The notes under the pieces are model-generated. The model searched no databases, was not told the DNA's origin, and saw nothing but the letters and a program-made list of their open reading frames with translations. From assembly GCA_030549495.1 (NCBI GenBank), contig JAUIRK010000105.1, forward strand, positions 186,001 to 250,000: 64,000 bases of DNA, given 5' to 3'. Every line of letters starts with the position of its first letter. Within the stretch, counting starts at the first letter, position 1. A program made the position numbers and the translations under genes. Shown one piece after another: positions 21,480 to 34,112 of the stretch. This DNA is from Nectonema munidae (Eukaryota > Nematomorpha > Nectonematoida > Nectonematidae).

Positions 21480-24160
21480 TATCTTCTCTTATTAAATAAG
21501 GCCTATTGCCAACTTTTTGACTCCCATGGTTCGGTTGTTATCATTTGTGAACGATCCATAATGCCTTAAAGTTTTTTTCTTAGCACAAATATCACACAAA
21601 ATAATCACTTGTTCAATCTTAGATTGTATTGCTTGCTTGAAAATGGTCGGGAATTCAGCTTATCTACCCAAAGTAACGATACCTCTTTCCATATTTCTTT
21701 TATTTTTTCTTTTCTGCTCGTGACTGAGTTTTTAAGAAATTGGTATCGATCAACAATTTGTTTTTTCACTGGCTAAGGAAGCCTCTTCAATAGTCACGTT
21801 ACCTGTGTGGATCACACTGAAATTGCACCGAATTTCGCCTTAAATTCTCCTTATTCCTTTGAACTACGTCGAAACTTTTTTAAATGACATACTCTAAAGT
21901 AACACAGTTCATTTAGATTATATATATTAGTATGCTAAAAATAATAACAGAAAAATACAAGAAAACATGTCATACTTTAGTTTGTGTTATTTGATGATAA
22001 AAAGAGGTTATGGGCGATCTTTTTTCAAACTATCACAAATATAGTTATTTTAGAATTTTATATATAAATGTTCATCTAAATTAAATACAGGAAATTATTT
22101 AAAAAAAATAAAAAAATTGTATATCACAACATACGTATAATAGTTCATTAAGAGCGATGTATATTTTTTGAATCGGATTGCCAGAATACATTAGAAGGTT
22201 CGAGACGTTGATCCTGCGGTGTCGTTGTTCTACAGTTGGACAAAAAAACAGAATTTTTTGAACAAACTGAACTTTTTGTTTCAAAAATGTTTTTGAGAAC
22301 TTCACGTTCTGATACATTACTTTAGGCATAGTGTAACTAATTTTTCTTTTTCATATTAATATCCGAGTATAATATTTTATAGGCTATGGACGCCTGTGTG
22401 TGTGTAGGCCCAACGGATAAACGTTTAATGTTATCAACAATCTACATTAGCTAACAACTTTTTAGAAGTTATTTACAAACTTTAAGAATGTCTTCATTCA
22501 AACTTTACAACCTCAACCACTCTTTAGCCGAATCCTTGTGTTTCCCGGAAGCCACTTTGCAAACCTTTGCTCTATGCGAATAAATAATCTCAGTAATTTA
22601 ATGAAATGAATGAATTTAACCCGCTTTTCCTGGAATGTTTGTTGCACGTCCTTATAATGCTTTATAATACACATTATACAATGTTATCGGGAAATAAGAA
22701 TACGAAAAAGTGATTGCGTGAAATAAACGGAAATGCGTGCTAACTGGGTGATGTGGTGATTTTCAAGGGTGCGTCAATTATCCGCTATTTTCCACATCCA
22801 CTAGAGGTCGTGGAACCAATCTTCTCGGATATGGCGGTTTACTGCAACTTTATCGTAGGAGGCAAGCCAATCCAACGCCGGTTATGACCTTTTTGATCTC
22901 ATCAGTTTGATGTAGGTTGTTATTCACATTACTGTGAATTGAACTCAGCCCAGAGAACTTGAAAGATCTTCTTTCGAAGTGTTGTTAAAGCCTAGACAAC
23001 GTATATGAGCTTACTAAAAGAGAGCTTCTCTTTCCAATGTGAGAAAGGGCGCTGTGTCGTTTCGCTACAATCAGATCCCAATGGAAAAACAAGTCCTTTC
23101 TAATATCGGAGAATTCTGGGGCCTATGTTGCGACCCAGGTAGGGTTGACGGAAAGGTATATTTTTAATAAAGCGAGGCTAAGAACAAATTAATGTCTCAG
23201 CTTTTACGATTGGTGAGATCTACCTAATATAGGTTAAGATGAAAAGAAGATGCAAGGATTGTCAGTTAAAAAGTGGAAAATTTTGAAAGAGTAGCAAACA
23301 GTAGTAGCACCAAAATTAGTGAGGTAATGAAAGAAGATTTAAATGTTTAAATCCCAAAATTGAAGATTATAAAGCAAAAAAAAAAAACTAAATTGTTTTA
23401 AGAAAGATTTACCTTAGACGAAGAAGAGCCTAAGAAATATGAAAACTAACAAAGCACAATTTTATTAGTTCTTATTTTTTTTCATTACAACTAAAATTTA
23501 AAGTTTGGCTTTCCAAGTTTCAGCGTAAATTGTTGAGCTATAAAAAATTAAAAAGATCTTCCAAGTGGTTAATATCTAGTAGCGTACCTATCTCCCCTCA
23601 AAATTTCAAATAACACTTCAAAGCGCCTAAAACTTAATAATACGTGTATAAAACAAAATTGGAATAAAAAGTGAAGCCTTGATATTTAAGTCTAAAATAT
23701 CTCGATTAAATTTTTATTGATGACATAATACAAATAAATTCTGTGCCGTTGCCGAACGCCCCTCTTGATACGCCAATAATATCAAAGCTTTGGCTAGTAG
23801 CACTATTTTTAAAGGAAGAAAAAATATTTTTTGATTTTTAGTTTTTGAATATTTTTAATAATGAAATAACTTCAAGTTTTCTGTGCTCTCCGTTTCTAAA
23901 TTTGGATTTTGTATAATTCATACTAGAAAAAAGACTTCACATGCGCAGCATAACATTTCTGATAAAGCAGTAGATATACGAAGACTTTATTGAAAGACGA
24001 AAGTCTGATACATGAAATTGTTACTTGAACTTGAAATTGATATAATGGTATGTAAAGTGTTGGAATGTGTTGTGTACTTAACAGTTTTTGCAAGTATATG
24101 CTCAACATGCTATAACATTGCCCATAAAATTTTCCTTAAAATGATTAACAGGAAGCCGGA
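21480..24160. other. Gene-poor stretch with two coding-like patches
   Basis: Mostly AT-rich and featureless. At 22740-22890 a + frame reads LGDVVIFKGASIIRYF and on to a stop; at 23010-23105 another + frame reads SFSFQCEKGRCVVSLQSD. Both are GC-richer than the flanks and could be exons, but neither has a family match or clear junctions. Confidence 0.25.
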
Positions 24161-24169
24161 TTTTGTTGA

Positions 24170-24547
24170 TCAAATTTGTAATTTGAATTTAAGACTAACT
24201 CTAATGGAGTTTTTTCTTTGTTTGGTAAGACAATGAGCAATTTGGTTGACACTCAGAAGCCAAGCAACTTGAGTTATTTCGAACATTTCCAGGATCTTAT
24301 TGGAAGTCGTTTTTCCTGGACTTGTCTTGAAGGGAGGTACACTAATTGCAAATGATTTCGAGTCTGTGCATTGGTAATTTTTCGATAGAGCGTAGATTAT
24401 TTGAAAGGAAATCAAGAAAGAGTCTTCGGATGCTTCAGCAGCGTCGATCATCTCAGCTGCAGGTGTACTCTTGGAAACGCGTCGAATTCTTTTGCTTTTC
24501 CATGATACTAAAAGTCCAGAATGAATATCACATACCCTCCTTGTCAT
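24170..24547 (-). mobile_element. Ty1/copia-type LTR retrotransposon fossil, RNase H fragment
   Basis: A minus-strand segment resembles the RNase H end of copia polyproteins, with a SWKSKRIRRVSKST stretch followed by an AAE and a TDSKS motif. It is a short, old, clearly broken fragment. No LTRs, protease, integrase or reverse transcriptase were seen around it. Age cannot be estimated without paired LTRs. Confidence 0.55.
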
Positions 24548-24869
24548 CCCCCATCCTGTAGGTCACCTAACCGAACGTTACAAGGAACTGCGTAATGTAA
24601 GAGCGTAGGGTATCTTTGTTTGGCATTATGATTGCCACTTTTCAAAGGAATTTTCAGGCCTTACTTGTCTTGCTCTGCTACCCAAATATATTGACCTCAA
24701 ACTTTTTATTTCTTTTTTGTTCAGTAAGGAATTACTATTACTTTTAGGTAGAGTTAATTCCTTTATTTTTTCAAAGTAATGAGTCAAAGAATTTCTATTG
24801 TGTTTTGATTCGTCATTCTGAATTTTTATTAGGTCAAAAATTATTGGTTCCCTAAGAATCAAATATTTT

Positions 24870-27120
24870 TTATCTTCTTCAAAAATTTGAGCAAGAAAAG
24901 TGGGAGATTAAGGCATAAAATGTAACATTTCCAATTAAAAATGTTCTACGATCACCAGCATCTCTTTGTATAAATGAACATCAATTCGAGTATTAAAAAA
25001 TTCAGAAAACATTCTTAGGTTAATGCATGTAGCTTTTAAGATAAAAATAAATTTTACCTATCAAATAAAATTGATAAATCCCTGGAATCAATTGAGGTCT
25101 AACCTGTTGAAAGAGCGACCTTTATAAGGGAGCCAACTGTACAAGAGCGCCATTTTTCGTAAGTCCTAACTAAATTTCCTATTTTGATTTCTATAATAGC
25201 GCCACCTGTCTAGCGCAACACAGCGCCAACCAATTATTATAGCTGAAGAGCGTCAGCTAATATGAAAAACGAAATTGCTTTTATTTCTGAAAACCAAGAT
25301 TTTGTGTTTTTTCAAAGTTTTTCTTCTTGAATTTTACTCTTTTTCAAACTATCGATTTTGTTGATAAAACATTTTTGTTCTTTTCACGTGATTTTATGCT
25401 ATACATTTCCTTTCGCTGTTTATCATTCTTTTTATTATAATTAGTTTTTCATTTAAAAAAATATGAGCACTCTTTTATAAAATAAAATCTCATTTTGTGA
25501 CTTTAGCCTTAGATGCATATTTTATTATTACAATAATATTTTTACGAATTTGAAAGTTATGTTTCCGTCTCAATTCTCACACTTTCCAAAGAGTTTTGAA
25601 AATAAAGAGAGCTAAAACTCTCTTGTACACTCACAAGCTATTTTGTTCGCTTTGAATGAGTCTAGTAGGGGCGCGGTACCTTCTCCATGCTTCGTGGGTG
25701 GCACTTTGTATTCTCTTTGTTTAATTTTGATATCTCTTCTCTTTTAGGTTTTTTCTTCCTTTCAATGAATAGGCTTTATTCGGCCTACAAGATAAAGTCT
25801 ACAGAAGATTAATTCGTTATGCTCTTGTTTATTTATGCAATAAAGTTTTTCAAATTTATTTATCCAAAACATTTTTATATTATTTATATTTAATTTTATC
25901 AATAAACATGATTAATTTTAAGAAAATGCCAATCATAATTTTGATTGATGATAAAATAAAAACATTCATTCACATTTTACATAAAATGTATTCTTTATAC
26001 GAAATCTACGATGCTAGTTTTATTTCTGAACTAACTTTTCAGCAGTTTGGACTTTGAAAAATATACAATCTTTATCAAATTTGAGATTCACGTCTGAAAA
26101 TTGTCTCCAAAAATGATTTTTAAATTTTAATTAAAATATATTTGTTGTACCAAGTCGTTCATGTTGGTTTATTTTCTGGATTCCGTTTTCGCATATGGTG
26201 AATAAATCAACAGCTTCCGCTTTGTACGTTATTTAATTTTAAAATATTGGAAGACATATTTAATTACAAATAAAACCTTCTACTTTTGATAAACTTTAGG
26301 ATTTAAATGATAAAATAAGTTTATTCTTTTCTAAGAATAAGTTTGACTGGAGAAAACATTCTTTCAACTGAGACTTGTGTTGTTTGCAAGCACTTACTAT
26401 TCTGCAAACACATTTTGTTATGTGAGGATAAATTTCAATTATTCCCAAACATTTTCAAAGATTTCAAAACCCAGTTTTTCAATTTCGCAAAAAGACTGAT
26501 AAGCTTTTGCTTTGTATGATCAGAAAAAATTGTTTTTTTCAAAACTATTATTTTGAAGACTATTTTCAATTCAAATTAATTTTTTTATTAAAAGAATAAC
26601 TTTCCATATCTGGAGTACATAACAGTTTAATTTTTGAATCAATTTAAATAAATGTATTTTTTTTTGAAAATTATTCAAAAATACGCGCGAACGAGAGTCA
26701 ACCCAGAGCGTGAAAGCAATATATCATTTTCTAATAGCGTTTTTCTAATCTTTCTATAAAACTATTAGTTTTTTCAAATCAAAAATATTCTTTTTCTATT
26801 CCTCCTGCTGTGATATCTTGCCTTTAAAAAGCAAAATTTGTTAAAGGAATATATAAATTCAAAATTTACCAAGAAGCCTTCAATGTTTTTAGTTCAAATT
26901 TAATGTAATCTTAAAATAAGTCAAGTTTTGTTTATTGAAATGAAAATCCGTGTATTATTATCAAATTATATTACTCAAGGGCTATTTTTCTGAATATTTA
27001 TTGTTTTGTCATATACAATCAAAAATGTAATATTTATTCAAGTTTTTCAAAAAAAATTACCTACATGCGCCACAAATAACATTAAATATAATAACTTGAT
27101 TTTCTGTCTTCTTCGTCAAT
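24870..27120. other. Gene-free AT-rich stretch
   Basis: No recognisable gene. It contains the second copy set of the 170-bp repeat (25930-26200) and a GCGCCA-rich patch at 25120-25260. The frame at 27137-27358 (-), with HAKKTAVLEAINICGF, looks faintly coding but matches nothing I know. Confidence 0.35.
25930..26200. repeat. Second locus of the 170-bp diverged repeat
   Basis: Blocks TTTATTTCTGAACT, GTCTGAAAATTGTCTCC, AAAAATGATTTTTAAATTTT and TTCCGTTTTCGCATATGG occur in the same order as at 15960-16740. About one and a half units, about 65-75 percent similar by eye. Confidence 0.5.
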
Positions 27121-27724
27121 CTAATTCTTGACAGTGTTATCTTTTTATTCGAAACTGAAAATTCAACAATGGGTATTCTTTTTTGAATCCACATATGTTA
27201 ATTGCTTCTAAAACGGCTGTTTTTTTAGCATGTTCAAGGCGATGAACGCGTGTCTGTTTAAAGCTCTTCGACAAACTCTTTTTTGAACAATCTTCTTTTG
27301 AAGGTAATATTTCTTGAAAAGTACTTATAATCTGGATTTTTTCTTTGAAAAGGATCATTGAATAATAAGCCGTACATCAAGTAAATTGAAGAAGCATGTA
27401 ATGCGTTATCTGTAATTGTATTTACAACATGTTTAATTTTACTTTTTGGTCTAAAATATGAAAGGATGATGAAAGCAAAACATTTTAACTTTTTTTTTTT
27501 GGAAAATACGATACTAAAGTACCGATTTTTTTTCTGTTCAGTTTTTCAAAATAGGAGGTATATCTTTTCGGGCTCTTTATTCATAGTTCCAACATACGTT
27601 ATTCCTTTATTTAACCCTATTATTGCTGGGCTAAATTTGTCCGTTCAAGGGGGAGGCGTAAATTGCCCTCCCTATTTTCTCAGATATTAATAAGTTTTTA
27701 TAAATATTTTTAATGTTACATATT

Positions 27725-28090
27725 GATTTCAACTATGCTGAATTCAGTGGTGATGTCCATTTTTTATCAAACCTTTCAAAAAAGTGATTTACATATGACA
27801 ACTCATCTCAAAAAAGAAACTTTTTATCTAAATAATTATATAAAGTTTTTTACATATATATATTATATCCATTTTCAAGCATACTGAATTCAGTGGTGAT
27901 ATTTTTTTTTATAAAAATCAGTCAAACCTGACAAAAAATAATTTAAATATGACAGCCCATGTTAAAATTAAAATTTTTATTCTTATAGAAAGTTTTTTAT
28001 ACGTTTCAAATATGTAGAATTTAATGGTGATGTCCATTTTTTATGAAATCAATAAAACCTGTCAAAAAATCGATTAAATGTGTAAATTAA
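27725..28090. repeat. Tandem repeat, about three units of 130-146 bp
   Basis: Units anchored on CTGAATTCAGTGGTGAT (27738, 27884; degenerate at 28014), each followed by TCCATTTTTTAT or an AT-rich equivalent, then AAACCTGTCAAAAAA-like and ACATATGACA-like blocks. Diverged and non-coding. Confidence 0.6.
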
Positions 28091-28189
28091 ACTTCAAAAT
28101 AAATTCTACTTGCAGTATTTCTCTGGTAATTATTTTCTTAATTTATTTAACAACTTTAGATGTTTAATTCACTCAAAATATTTCATAAT

Positions 28190-30170
28190 AATAATAATAA
28201 TTTATTCATTTACACAAGAGCAAAATTACATGAGGAATAAAGGACTTCATAAATTTATACACACATTCATTTAAATAAGAGAAAAAAATGATAAATCTTT
28301 AGAAAACTGCAAACTTTCATCACCAGAATGACGAAAAAATTTATTCAATGGAGAGTTTGAAGGTTATATATATTCAATTCACTGAAGATCACTTTAGAGG
28401 AGAGAAGACAAAGGGATAAAACTATCCATCGATATGACTGGTCTCCAAAGTTTATATTACACATATTTTAAAAAAACAAAGGAAAAAAAAGACAGCAATA
28501 ATGAAAATATTTTTTACATATTGAGATTATTTAATATGTTACATATATATATATAATATGTATATACAGCCTAAAAATGATAAATAATATTTAATTTAAT
28601 GTATTGTTATTATATAAAATTTTATATTTGGATATATTTAAAAAAGAAGAAATGTGTATTGAAGTTATTTTAGTAGTAGTTTTACCACGGATTTTCGAAA
28701 AATTTTTTTGCTGGAAATATTGGGTTTGTTTAACAATTTATTAGCAAGATTCAATGTCCGAAAGTAAATCTTTCTGAAATTAGAATTTTCATTAAATCTC
28801 GGAATGTGCAATTTACTATGTTGTCTGGTTAGATGATCATGAACTGAACTATTTGGAACAAAAAGACCGTGATATTCTCCTCGTTTTACATATTGTTTAT
28901 AATAAAACATGAGGGATGAAACTGAGTTAATTTGATATATATTTAAAATTTTGATTTCCTGATCACTTTTTTCGTATTTGTGAAATTTTTTCATTAACTT
29001 TGATAGTTTTACCAGATCCGTTTAATTGTTAGAGCCCCATAACAGGTTTGCAAAACTTAAGTGTGAAAATACATGGGAATAATTAAGGGTCTTTCGTGCA
29101 TTAGTAGGTAAGTAAGTTTGCAATTTTTTCAGGCAACCTAAAATTCTAGAGATTTTTATGCAAATATTATTAATATGAGTGGAAAAGGAAAAATTTTATT
29201 CTAGTGTTACTCCAAGAAATTTTATTCGGCTAACTCTTTTGATGCTAACATTATTCAAATAAAAGGATGGGGTAGAGCTTACTGGTCTTTTGGAAAATAT
29301 TATAAAGTTACTTTTCTTATGATTAATTTTTATTTTATTAAAATCACACCAATTAGTAATGTTTTTAAGTGAAGCTTGAATGGCATGATGATCAGAATTT
29401 TTTGTATTAAACATTAGAGTTAAATCATCTGCATACATGATAAGCTTGTTATAATTGTCTAAACACTTGTGTATGTCATTTATATAAATTAAAAACAATA
29501 GCGGACTTAAGATTGATCTTTGAGGAATACCAGACTTAGAATAATAGCCGTCGGAATAAAAATTATTGAAAAATATAAAATTTTTTCTAAAAGATAAATA
29601 GCCCTGGATCAAATCATAAAAACAGCCTCTGATGCCCAACTTTCTAATTTTATATAGTAAGATATGGTGATTCACAGTATCGAACGCCTTAGAAAAGTCT
29701 AAGAAGAAACATAAAAATTTAGCTTTTTGTTCATAAGCTGTTGCTACAGATAATGATAGTTCTGATAGGGCATCCGTGGTTGATTTATTAGGCCGAAAAC
29801 CAAATTGATGTTTATAGAAGAAATTTATTTTGTTAAGATAGTTACTCAATTTCGTAAAAATAACTTTCTCAAAAATTTTAGCAAAGCTTGATAACAAAGA
29901 AATAGGTCTATACGAGCTGAATATGGTAGGCTGTTTATTAGGTTTCAGAATTGGCAGAACTTTTGCAATTTTTAGTTTGTCTGGAAAAATAACTTGTTGT
30001 ATAGAAGAATTGAATATATGAACAAGAATATTACGGATGATAGGCAAAATATATATAAGTAATTTAAAGTTTATATTGCTTTTAGGCTCGAAGATTTCTT
30101 GATTTATTAAAACTGTTGACAGGATAGTAATTTTCAAAAATATCATCAATTGAGATCTGCACTAAATTGT
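28190..30170 (-). mobile_element. CR1/Jockey-type LINE, 5'-truncated, RT domain largely open
   Basis: Minus-strand frame 30149-29196 (317 residues) is a good reverse transcriptase: KIAKVLPILKPN, YRPISLLSSFAKIFEKVIF, HQFGFRPNKSTTDAL, FLDFSKAFDTVNH, then SGIPQRSILSPLLFLIYIND (usual G changed to R), MYADDLTL and KINHKKSNFIIFSK. The C-terminal domain follows after a break at 28994-28665 with HDHLTRQHSKL. The 3' end is an ATT microsatellite at about 28188-28203. The endonuclease and ORF1 are absent. It is better preserved than the similar copy at 13235-14640 and may belong to the same clade. Confidence 0.85.
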
Positions 30171-30959
30171 TTATTAAAATCACGGTATATTTGAGACGTT
30201 AAAAAAGACTCTAGGCAAATGAAAAGAACTTTCTCAGGTTAGATTCGTAAGAAAGTGATGACTAAAGAAGTGCTAAGTATATCTAAGTGAATAAATTGAA
30301 TATCAAAATAAATATTGGGAGCAGTTACTTAATTTTGCATGCAATGTGTTCAAGTTAAAACATAGTAATTGTATGATACTCATGTAGTTGATCATCATGA
30401 ACAGTAATACGCGTACACTTTGTATAATTAACTTTCTTCTATTGAAGTCTCTTTTCCACTTTTTTATAACGAAACTTTGAGGTTATGAAATCAAGTGGCT
30501 TTTCGTGAGCATTTTTTATAGTTAACGCTTATCTTTGACGAGCTTTATGCATTCTCAAATCATAGTGTATAACAGGGTAAATATATGGTTTTTATTTGAT
30601 TTGATTGAATAAAGATCATCTTGGTAAAAACAATTGTGAATAATTCCATTAAAGACATTCATAAATTTGACAAACTTTTTTTGAAAAATAATAATTTTTA
30701 AAATTTGAAACTGACATTTTTTTAGAAAAATCAATTCCATACACATTGAGGTGAAAACTTTCGAGTTAAAACTTTTGGAAGACAAATCCATAAATTTTGA
30801 CGTATTATTACTAAAATATAATGTTTTTTTAATATATATAACTTGATTTGATTATTTTTTGAATTAGAGACTCGAGTAATTGATTTGTAAATAAATTGTC
30901 TATGTAAACTTTTTTGATATTTTGAAATGAAATTTTTTTTAATTTGCAGCTTTTTCTAA

Positions 30960-31425
30960 ATGTCAGCTTATTTTACACCTACCCCTTTATTTTTATTTTT
31001 TCTATCATATATTGTTAACTTTTTTTGTTATTTATCCTTTTATTTTGTTCTCTGTTTGGTTTTCTGTAAGTCTTTATTTATCTTTTATATTTTATTTGAC
31101 CTATTTGTGGCTATATAAATCAATGGATATTAACTTTGACTCCTCTCCTATCAAACGATGTAAAACAATGAGTTCTACTTCTATTTTAACTTAAATTGAT
31201 AAATTTAAAGATGTTTCTCTTGATCTTTATAATTCTACCGAGGATATTACTGTTTTCATTAATAGAGTTTTTGATGAGTTCAAGAATATTGTAATTTGTC
31301 ACATGGCTTTCACAATTGATGCTCAAAATAGCCTTATAAAAAATTTTTCTAATAAACCTTTGTATGCTGATGTTGTTATTCCTGTTTCTGAAACTAAAGT
31401 TTTTAATCCCTCTAATATGGTTAAG
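30960..31425 (+). mobile_element. LINE ORF1-like remnant
   Basis: A + frame from about 31120 reads MDINFDSSPIKRCKTMSS and, past a TAA at about 31191, continues with a Phe/Asn-rich helix and KPLYADVV. The Lys/Arg-rich start and YADVV motif are typical of LINE ORF1 proteins, but the match is weak. It is cut at about 31425 by an oppositely oriented endonuclease fragment. Confidence 0.35.
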
Positions 31426-31429
31426 CTGA

Positions 31430-31560
31430 AAAAAATGGCTGGGATTAAACCATTTTCAAGCATCAAACAAAGAAAATCCAAAGCATGCCTATTTTCATAT
31501 ATATTCAAGAGGTTTATGTTAAAATCTCCAGCAACCAAAAAAAACTCGTTTTTAATCAAT
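31430..31560 (-). mobile_element. LINE APE-type endonuclease fragment
   Basis: A minus-strand frame starts FFLVAGDFNINLL and continues with ALDFLCLMLENGLIP, the conserved GDFN catalytic block and the helix that follows in LINE endonucleases. Only about 40 residues are present. It has the same orientation as the LINE at 28190-30170, so it may be a displaced part of it or a separate insertion. Confidence 0.6.
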
Positions 31561-31599
31561 TTAATAAATCCATACTTTTAAATTATAATTAATACTTTT

Positions 31600-32500
31600 A
31601 ATTTCATTTGTCAGTAAATTAGGTATCTCGATAGGACCTCCATTGTTTTGACTACAATTTGGTTACTCTATGTCATTTCTTCTATACTTTACAGTATGTA
31701 ATTTTGCTATTCATTCTATGATGATCCTTTCTTAATTGCTCTTTTTTCATTAGAAATTTATTTTCTTCATTGTATGTTTGAAAAAACTTCTTTAAGCATT
31801 TATTTTGAACAGATTTTTTCCTCTTTCAAAGCATTTTGAATAAAGAATCTTCTTGATGATCTTACGCTTTTTTAATCAGTATCGTGTATCTTATTATCAA
31901 GTGGTATGAAGAGATTTTCCCCTGAATATTTGTCCACGAATACCAGTTCAAAGGTTTTTTCCTGATGTTCATGTTCAATTTCAAAAAGTTATTCACCTTC
32001 TTCATCTGAAAAATTCTCTCTTTCACGAAAAAGATAAAGATCGACAAATTCAATTTAAATTAAAAAATATCTTTATAGTGACTAAATCCTCACGTATTGG
32101 AATCTGTGCCATTTTTAAAACTCTGACCTATTCTAAATTTTAAGATTTCCTACCCATCTTAGTTAAATGATAATCTATTGGTTTCTTTAGAATTATTCAT
32201 TTCAGTTTTTTACATGTGTACCACTTTTTACATAAAAAGAGATATTTAAAATCTAATCACAAAATTAAGAATGATCTTTATATGTTTTGTGTTAAAAAAC
32301 TTAGCCTAAGCAAAAAAATTTAGTTTCATGTTTACAAACACAATTAAAAAATTAATTTCGTTTTTAGAAACTAAAAATTAGTAAAAAAATTTTTATATCG
32401 CTATTTATAATTTTTAGAAAATTTACATTTACTTAAGTTGAATTTACTTTTAATTTTTTACTTTTTATTTTATTTCTTAATATCTTTTATTCATTTTTAA
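31600..32500 (+). repeat. Coding-like dispersed repeat, copy 2, and following open stretch
   Basis: 31660-31845 matches 8080-8240 (see that entry). Further on, a + frame at about 31920-32140 is open without a start codon and reads NICPRIPVQRFFPDVHVQF and later IFIVTKSSRIGICAIF. This may be the same element continued. No known family. From 32150 to 32540 the sequence is plain AT-rich. Confidence 0.35.
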
Positions 32501-32548
32501 TTGTAGGGAAATTAATTGCTTTTTTAATTGCTTTTATTCCATTTTTAA

Positions 32549-34100
32549 ATGCCTAAAGTTTCTAAAAGTTCTTTTTCTAAAATTTCAATCATTGTTTCAA
32601 AATATCCTAATGAATTTTGGCTTTCACAAAACAAATTATACTGTAAACTTTGTTCAATCGAAGTTAAACATGAAAAAAAAATTTTTGTTGACCAGCACAG
32701 GGCTGGTCAGAAACATCAACAAAAACTGAAAATTATGTTTCAAAACTCTTCTATTGAAAACTTTTCAAACTTAACTTTAGAAGAATTTAACAAAAATTTA
32801 ATCATAGCCTTTTTAAAGGCTAACATACCACTGCACAAACTGTGTCATTCCAGTATCATTTCCTTTTTTGATAGTTTGGGGAAACAAGTTCCTTCTGTTT
32901 CCTATTGTCGAAAAATGGTTTCATGTTTGGCAGAAGAAAAACTACAAAGTATCAAGAATATTTTACAGAATCATGATGTTTATTTGATGATTGATGAAAC
33001 AATCGTTTCCAACCAAATCTTTGTTAACGTTTTGGTTGCTAGATTATTTGAACCAACAAGAACATACCTGATAAAAACTAAATTATTTGAAAACCACTTG
33101 AACGCACAAACCTTATCTTTTTTCATTGACGATACAATTAAAGAATTTGATATAAACAGAGAAAACTTTTTGCTTTTGATCACTGATGCGGCTCGTTATA
33201 ATACTGCAGCATTCAGGAATGTTAAAGGTATGTTTCCAAATCTTTTCCATGTTACGTGCTTCTCTCATCTGCTTCATAATTGTGCTCTTAAAATAAAAAG
33301 TTTTTTTCCTGCGGTTGACAATTTGATATCGAGTTTCAAGGCGCTCACAATAAAAAATAGAACAAGGCGTTCTTGCTTTTCAGAAATTGGGTATCTGCCA
33401 ATACCAGTTGTAACTAGATAGGGCAGTTGGTTAAGGCCGCACTATTTTACAGCAAAAATCCAAAGTCAAGAGAATCGCAGAAGAAATGGAGGATGATGGG
33501 GGTATTCTTTTGAAAAACGCGAAAAAAAGCCTCCAGCCTGAGAGTTTATCATATGATTTATTGATAATTCAAAGAGATTATGCAGACAAAATAATTGAAA
33601 TGATTTCAATTTCACAAAAATTGTCTTTTAGTATTAAGGAGGCAAGTAATGCTATCAACAAGCTCAGTTTTAACAATGATTCCTGTGAATTGATACCATA
33701 TATAAAGAAAAGAATTGATAGCAATCAGATAAAAGACATCATGGAAATGACCAACCAAGAGATAAGTCCAGAAAGATATCTACTTTTGCAGAATTGCCCA
33801 GCTTCTAGCTCTGAGATAGAAAGATCATTCTCAAAACTCAAAAAACTTTTGCAAAAAGATCGAAATTTTAATTCCGATAATATTTTTAACTATATGATTT
33901 ACTTTTATAACTGTGAATAAATTATTTTTTCAATGAAATAAAAGAAAGAAACTTGTTTTTCAAATAACACCTAAACTCTAGCCAACAATAAATTTTATAA
34001 TGTCATATTGAAAAATTTAGGTCATATTTTTTATCTAAAAGTCATAATTTCTTACTCAAAAAGTCATATTTTTTTGAAAATATAGTCATATTTGTGTTTG
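32549..34100 (+). mobile_element. hAT transposon, CGGBP1-like transposase (broken)
   Basis: Transposase in two frames, 32549-33421 and 33486-33920. It has an N-terminal zinc finger (Cys32, Cys35, His50, His56), first acidic residue Asp149 in LMIDE, second Asp213 in LLITDAARYN, the CxxH block HVTCFSHLLHNC, and a C-terminal hAT dimerisation region with SSSEIERSFSKL. The break: TGG of the expected VVTRWGSWL is TAG at 33419-33421, and the frame shifts by one base about 20 nt later (KAALFYS lies in another frame). Otherwise it is complete, so it is recent or recently silenced. Downstream, GTCATATT recurs about five times (34000-34090), the usual hAT subterminal binding repeats. The probable right end is GTTTGCCTTG at about 34107. 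No convincing left end was found. The domesticated vertebrate protein CGGBP1 derives from this hAT group. Confidence 0.85.
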
Positions 34101-34112
34101 CCTTGGTTATAA

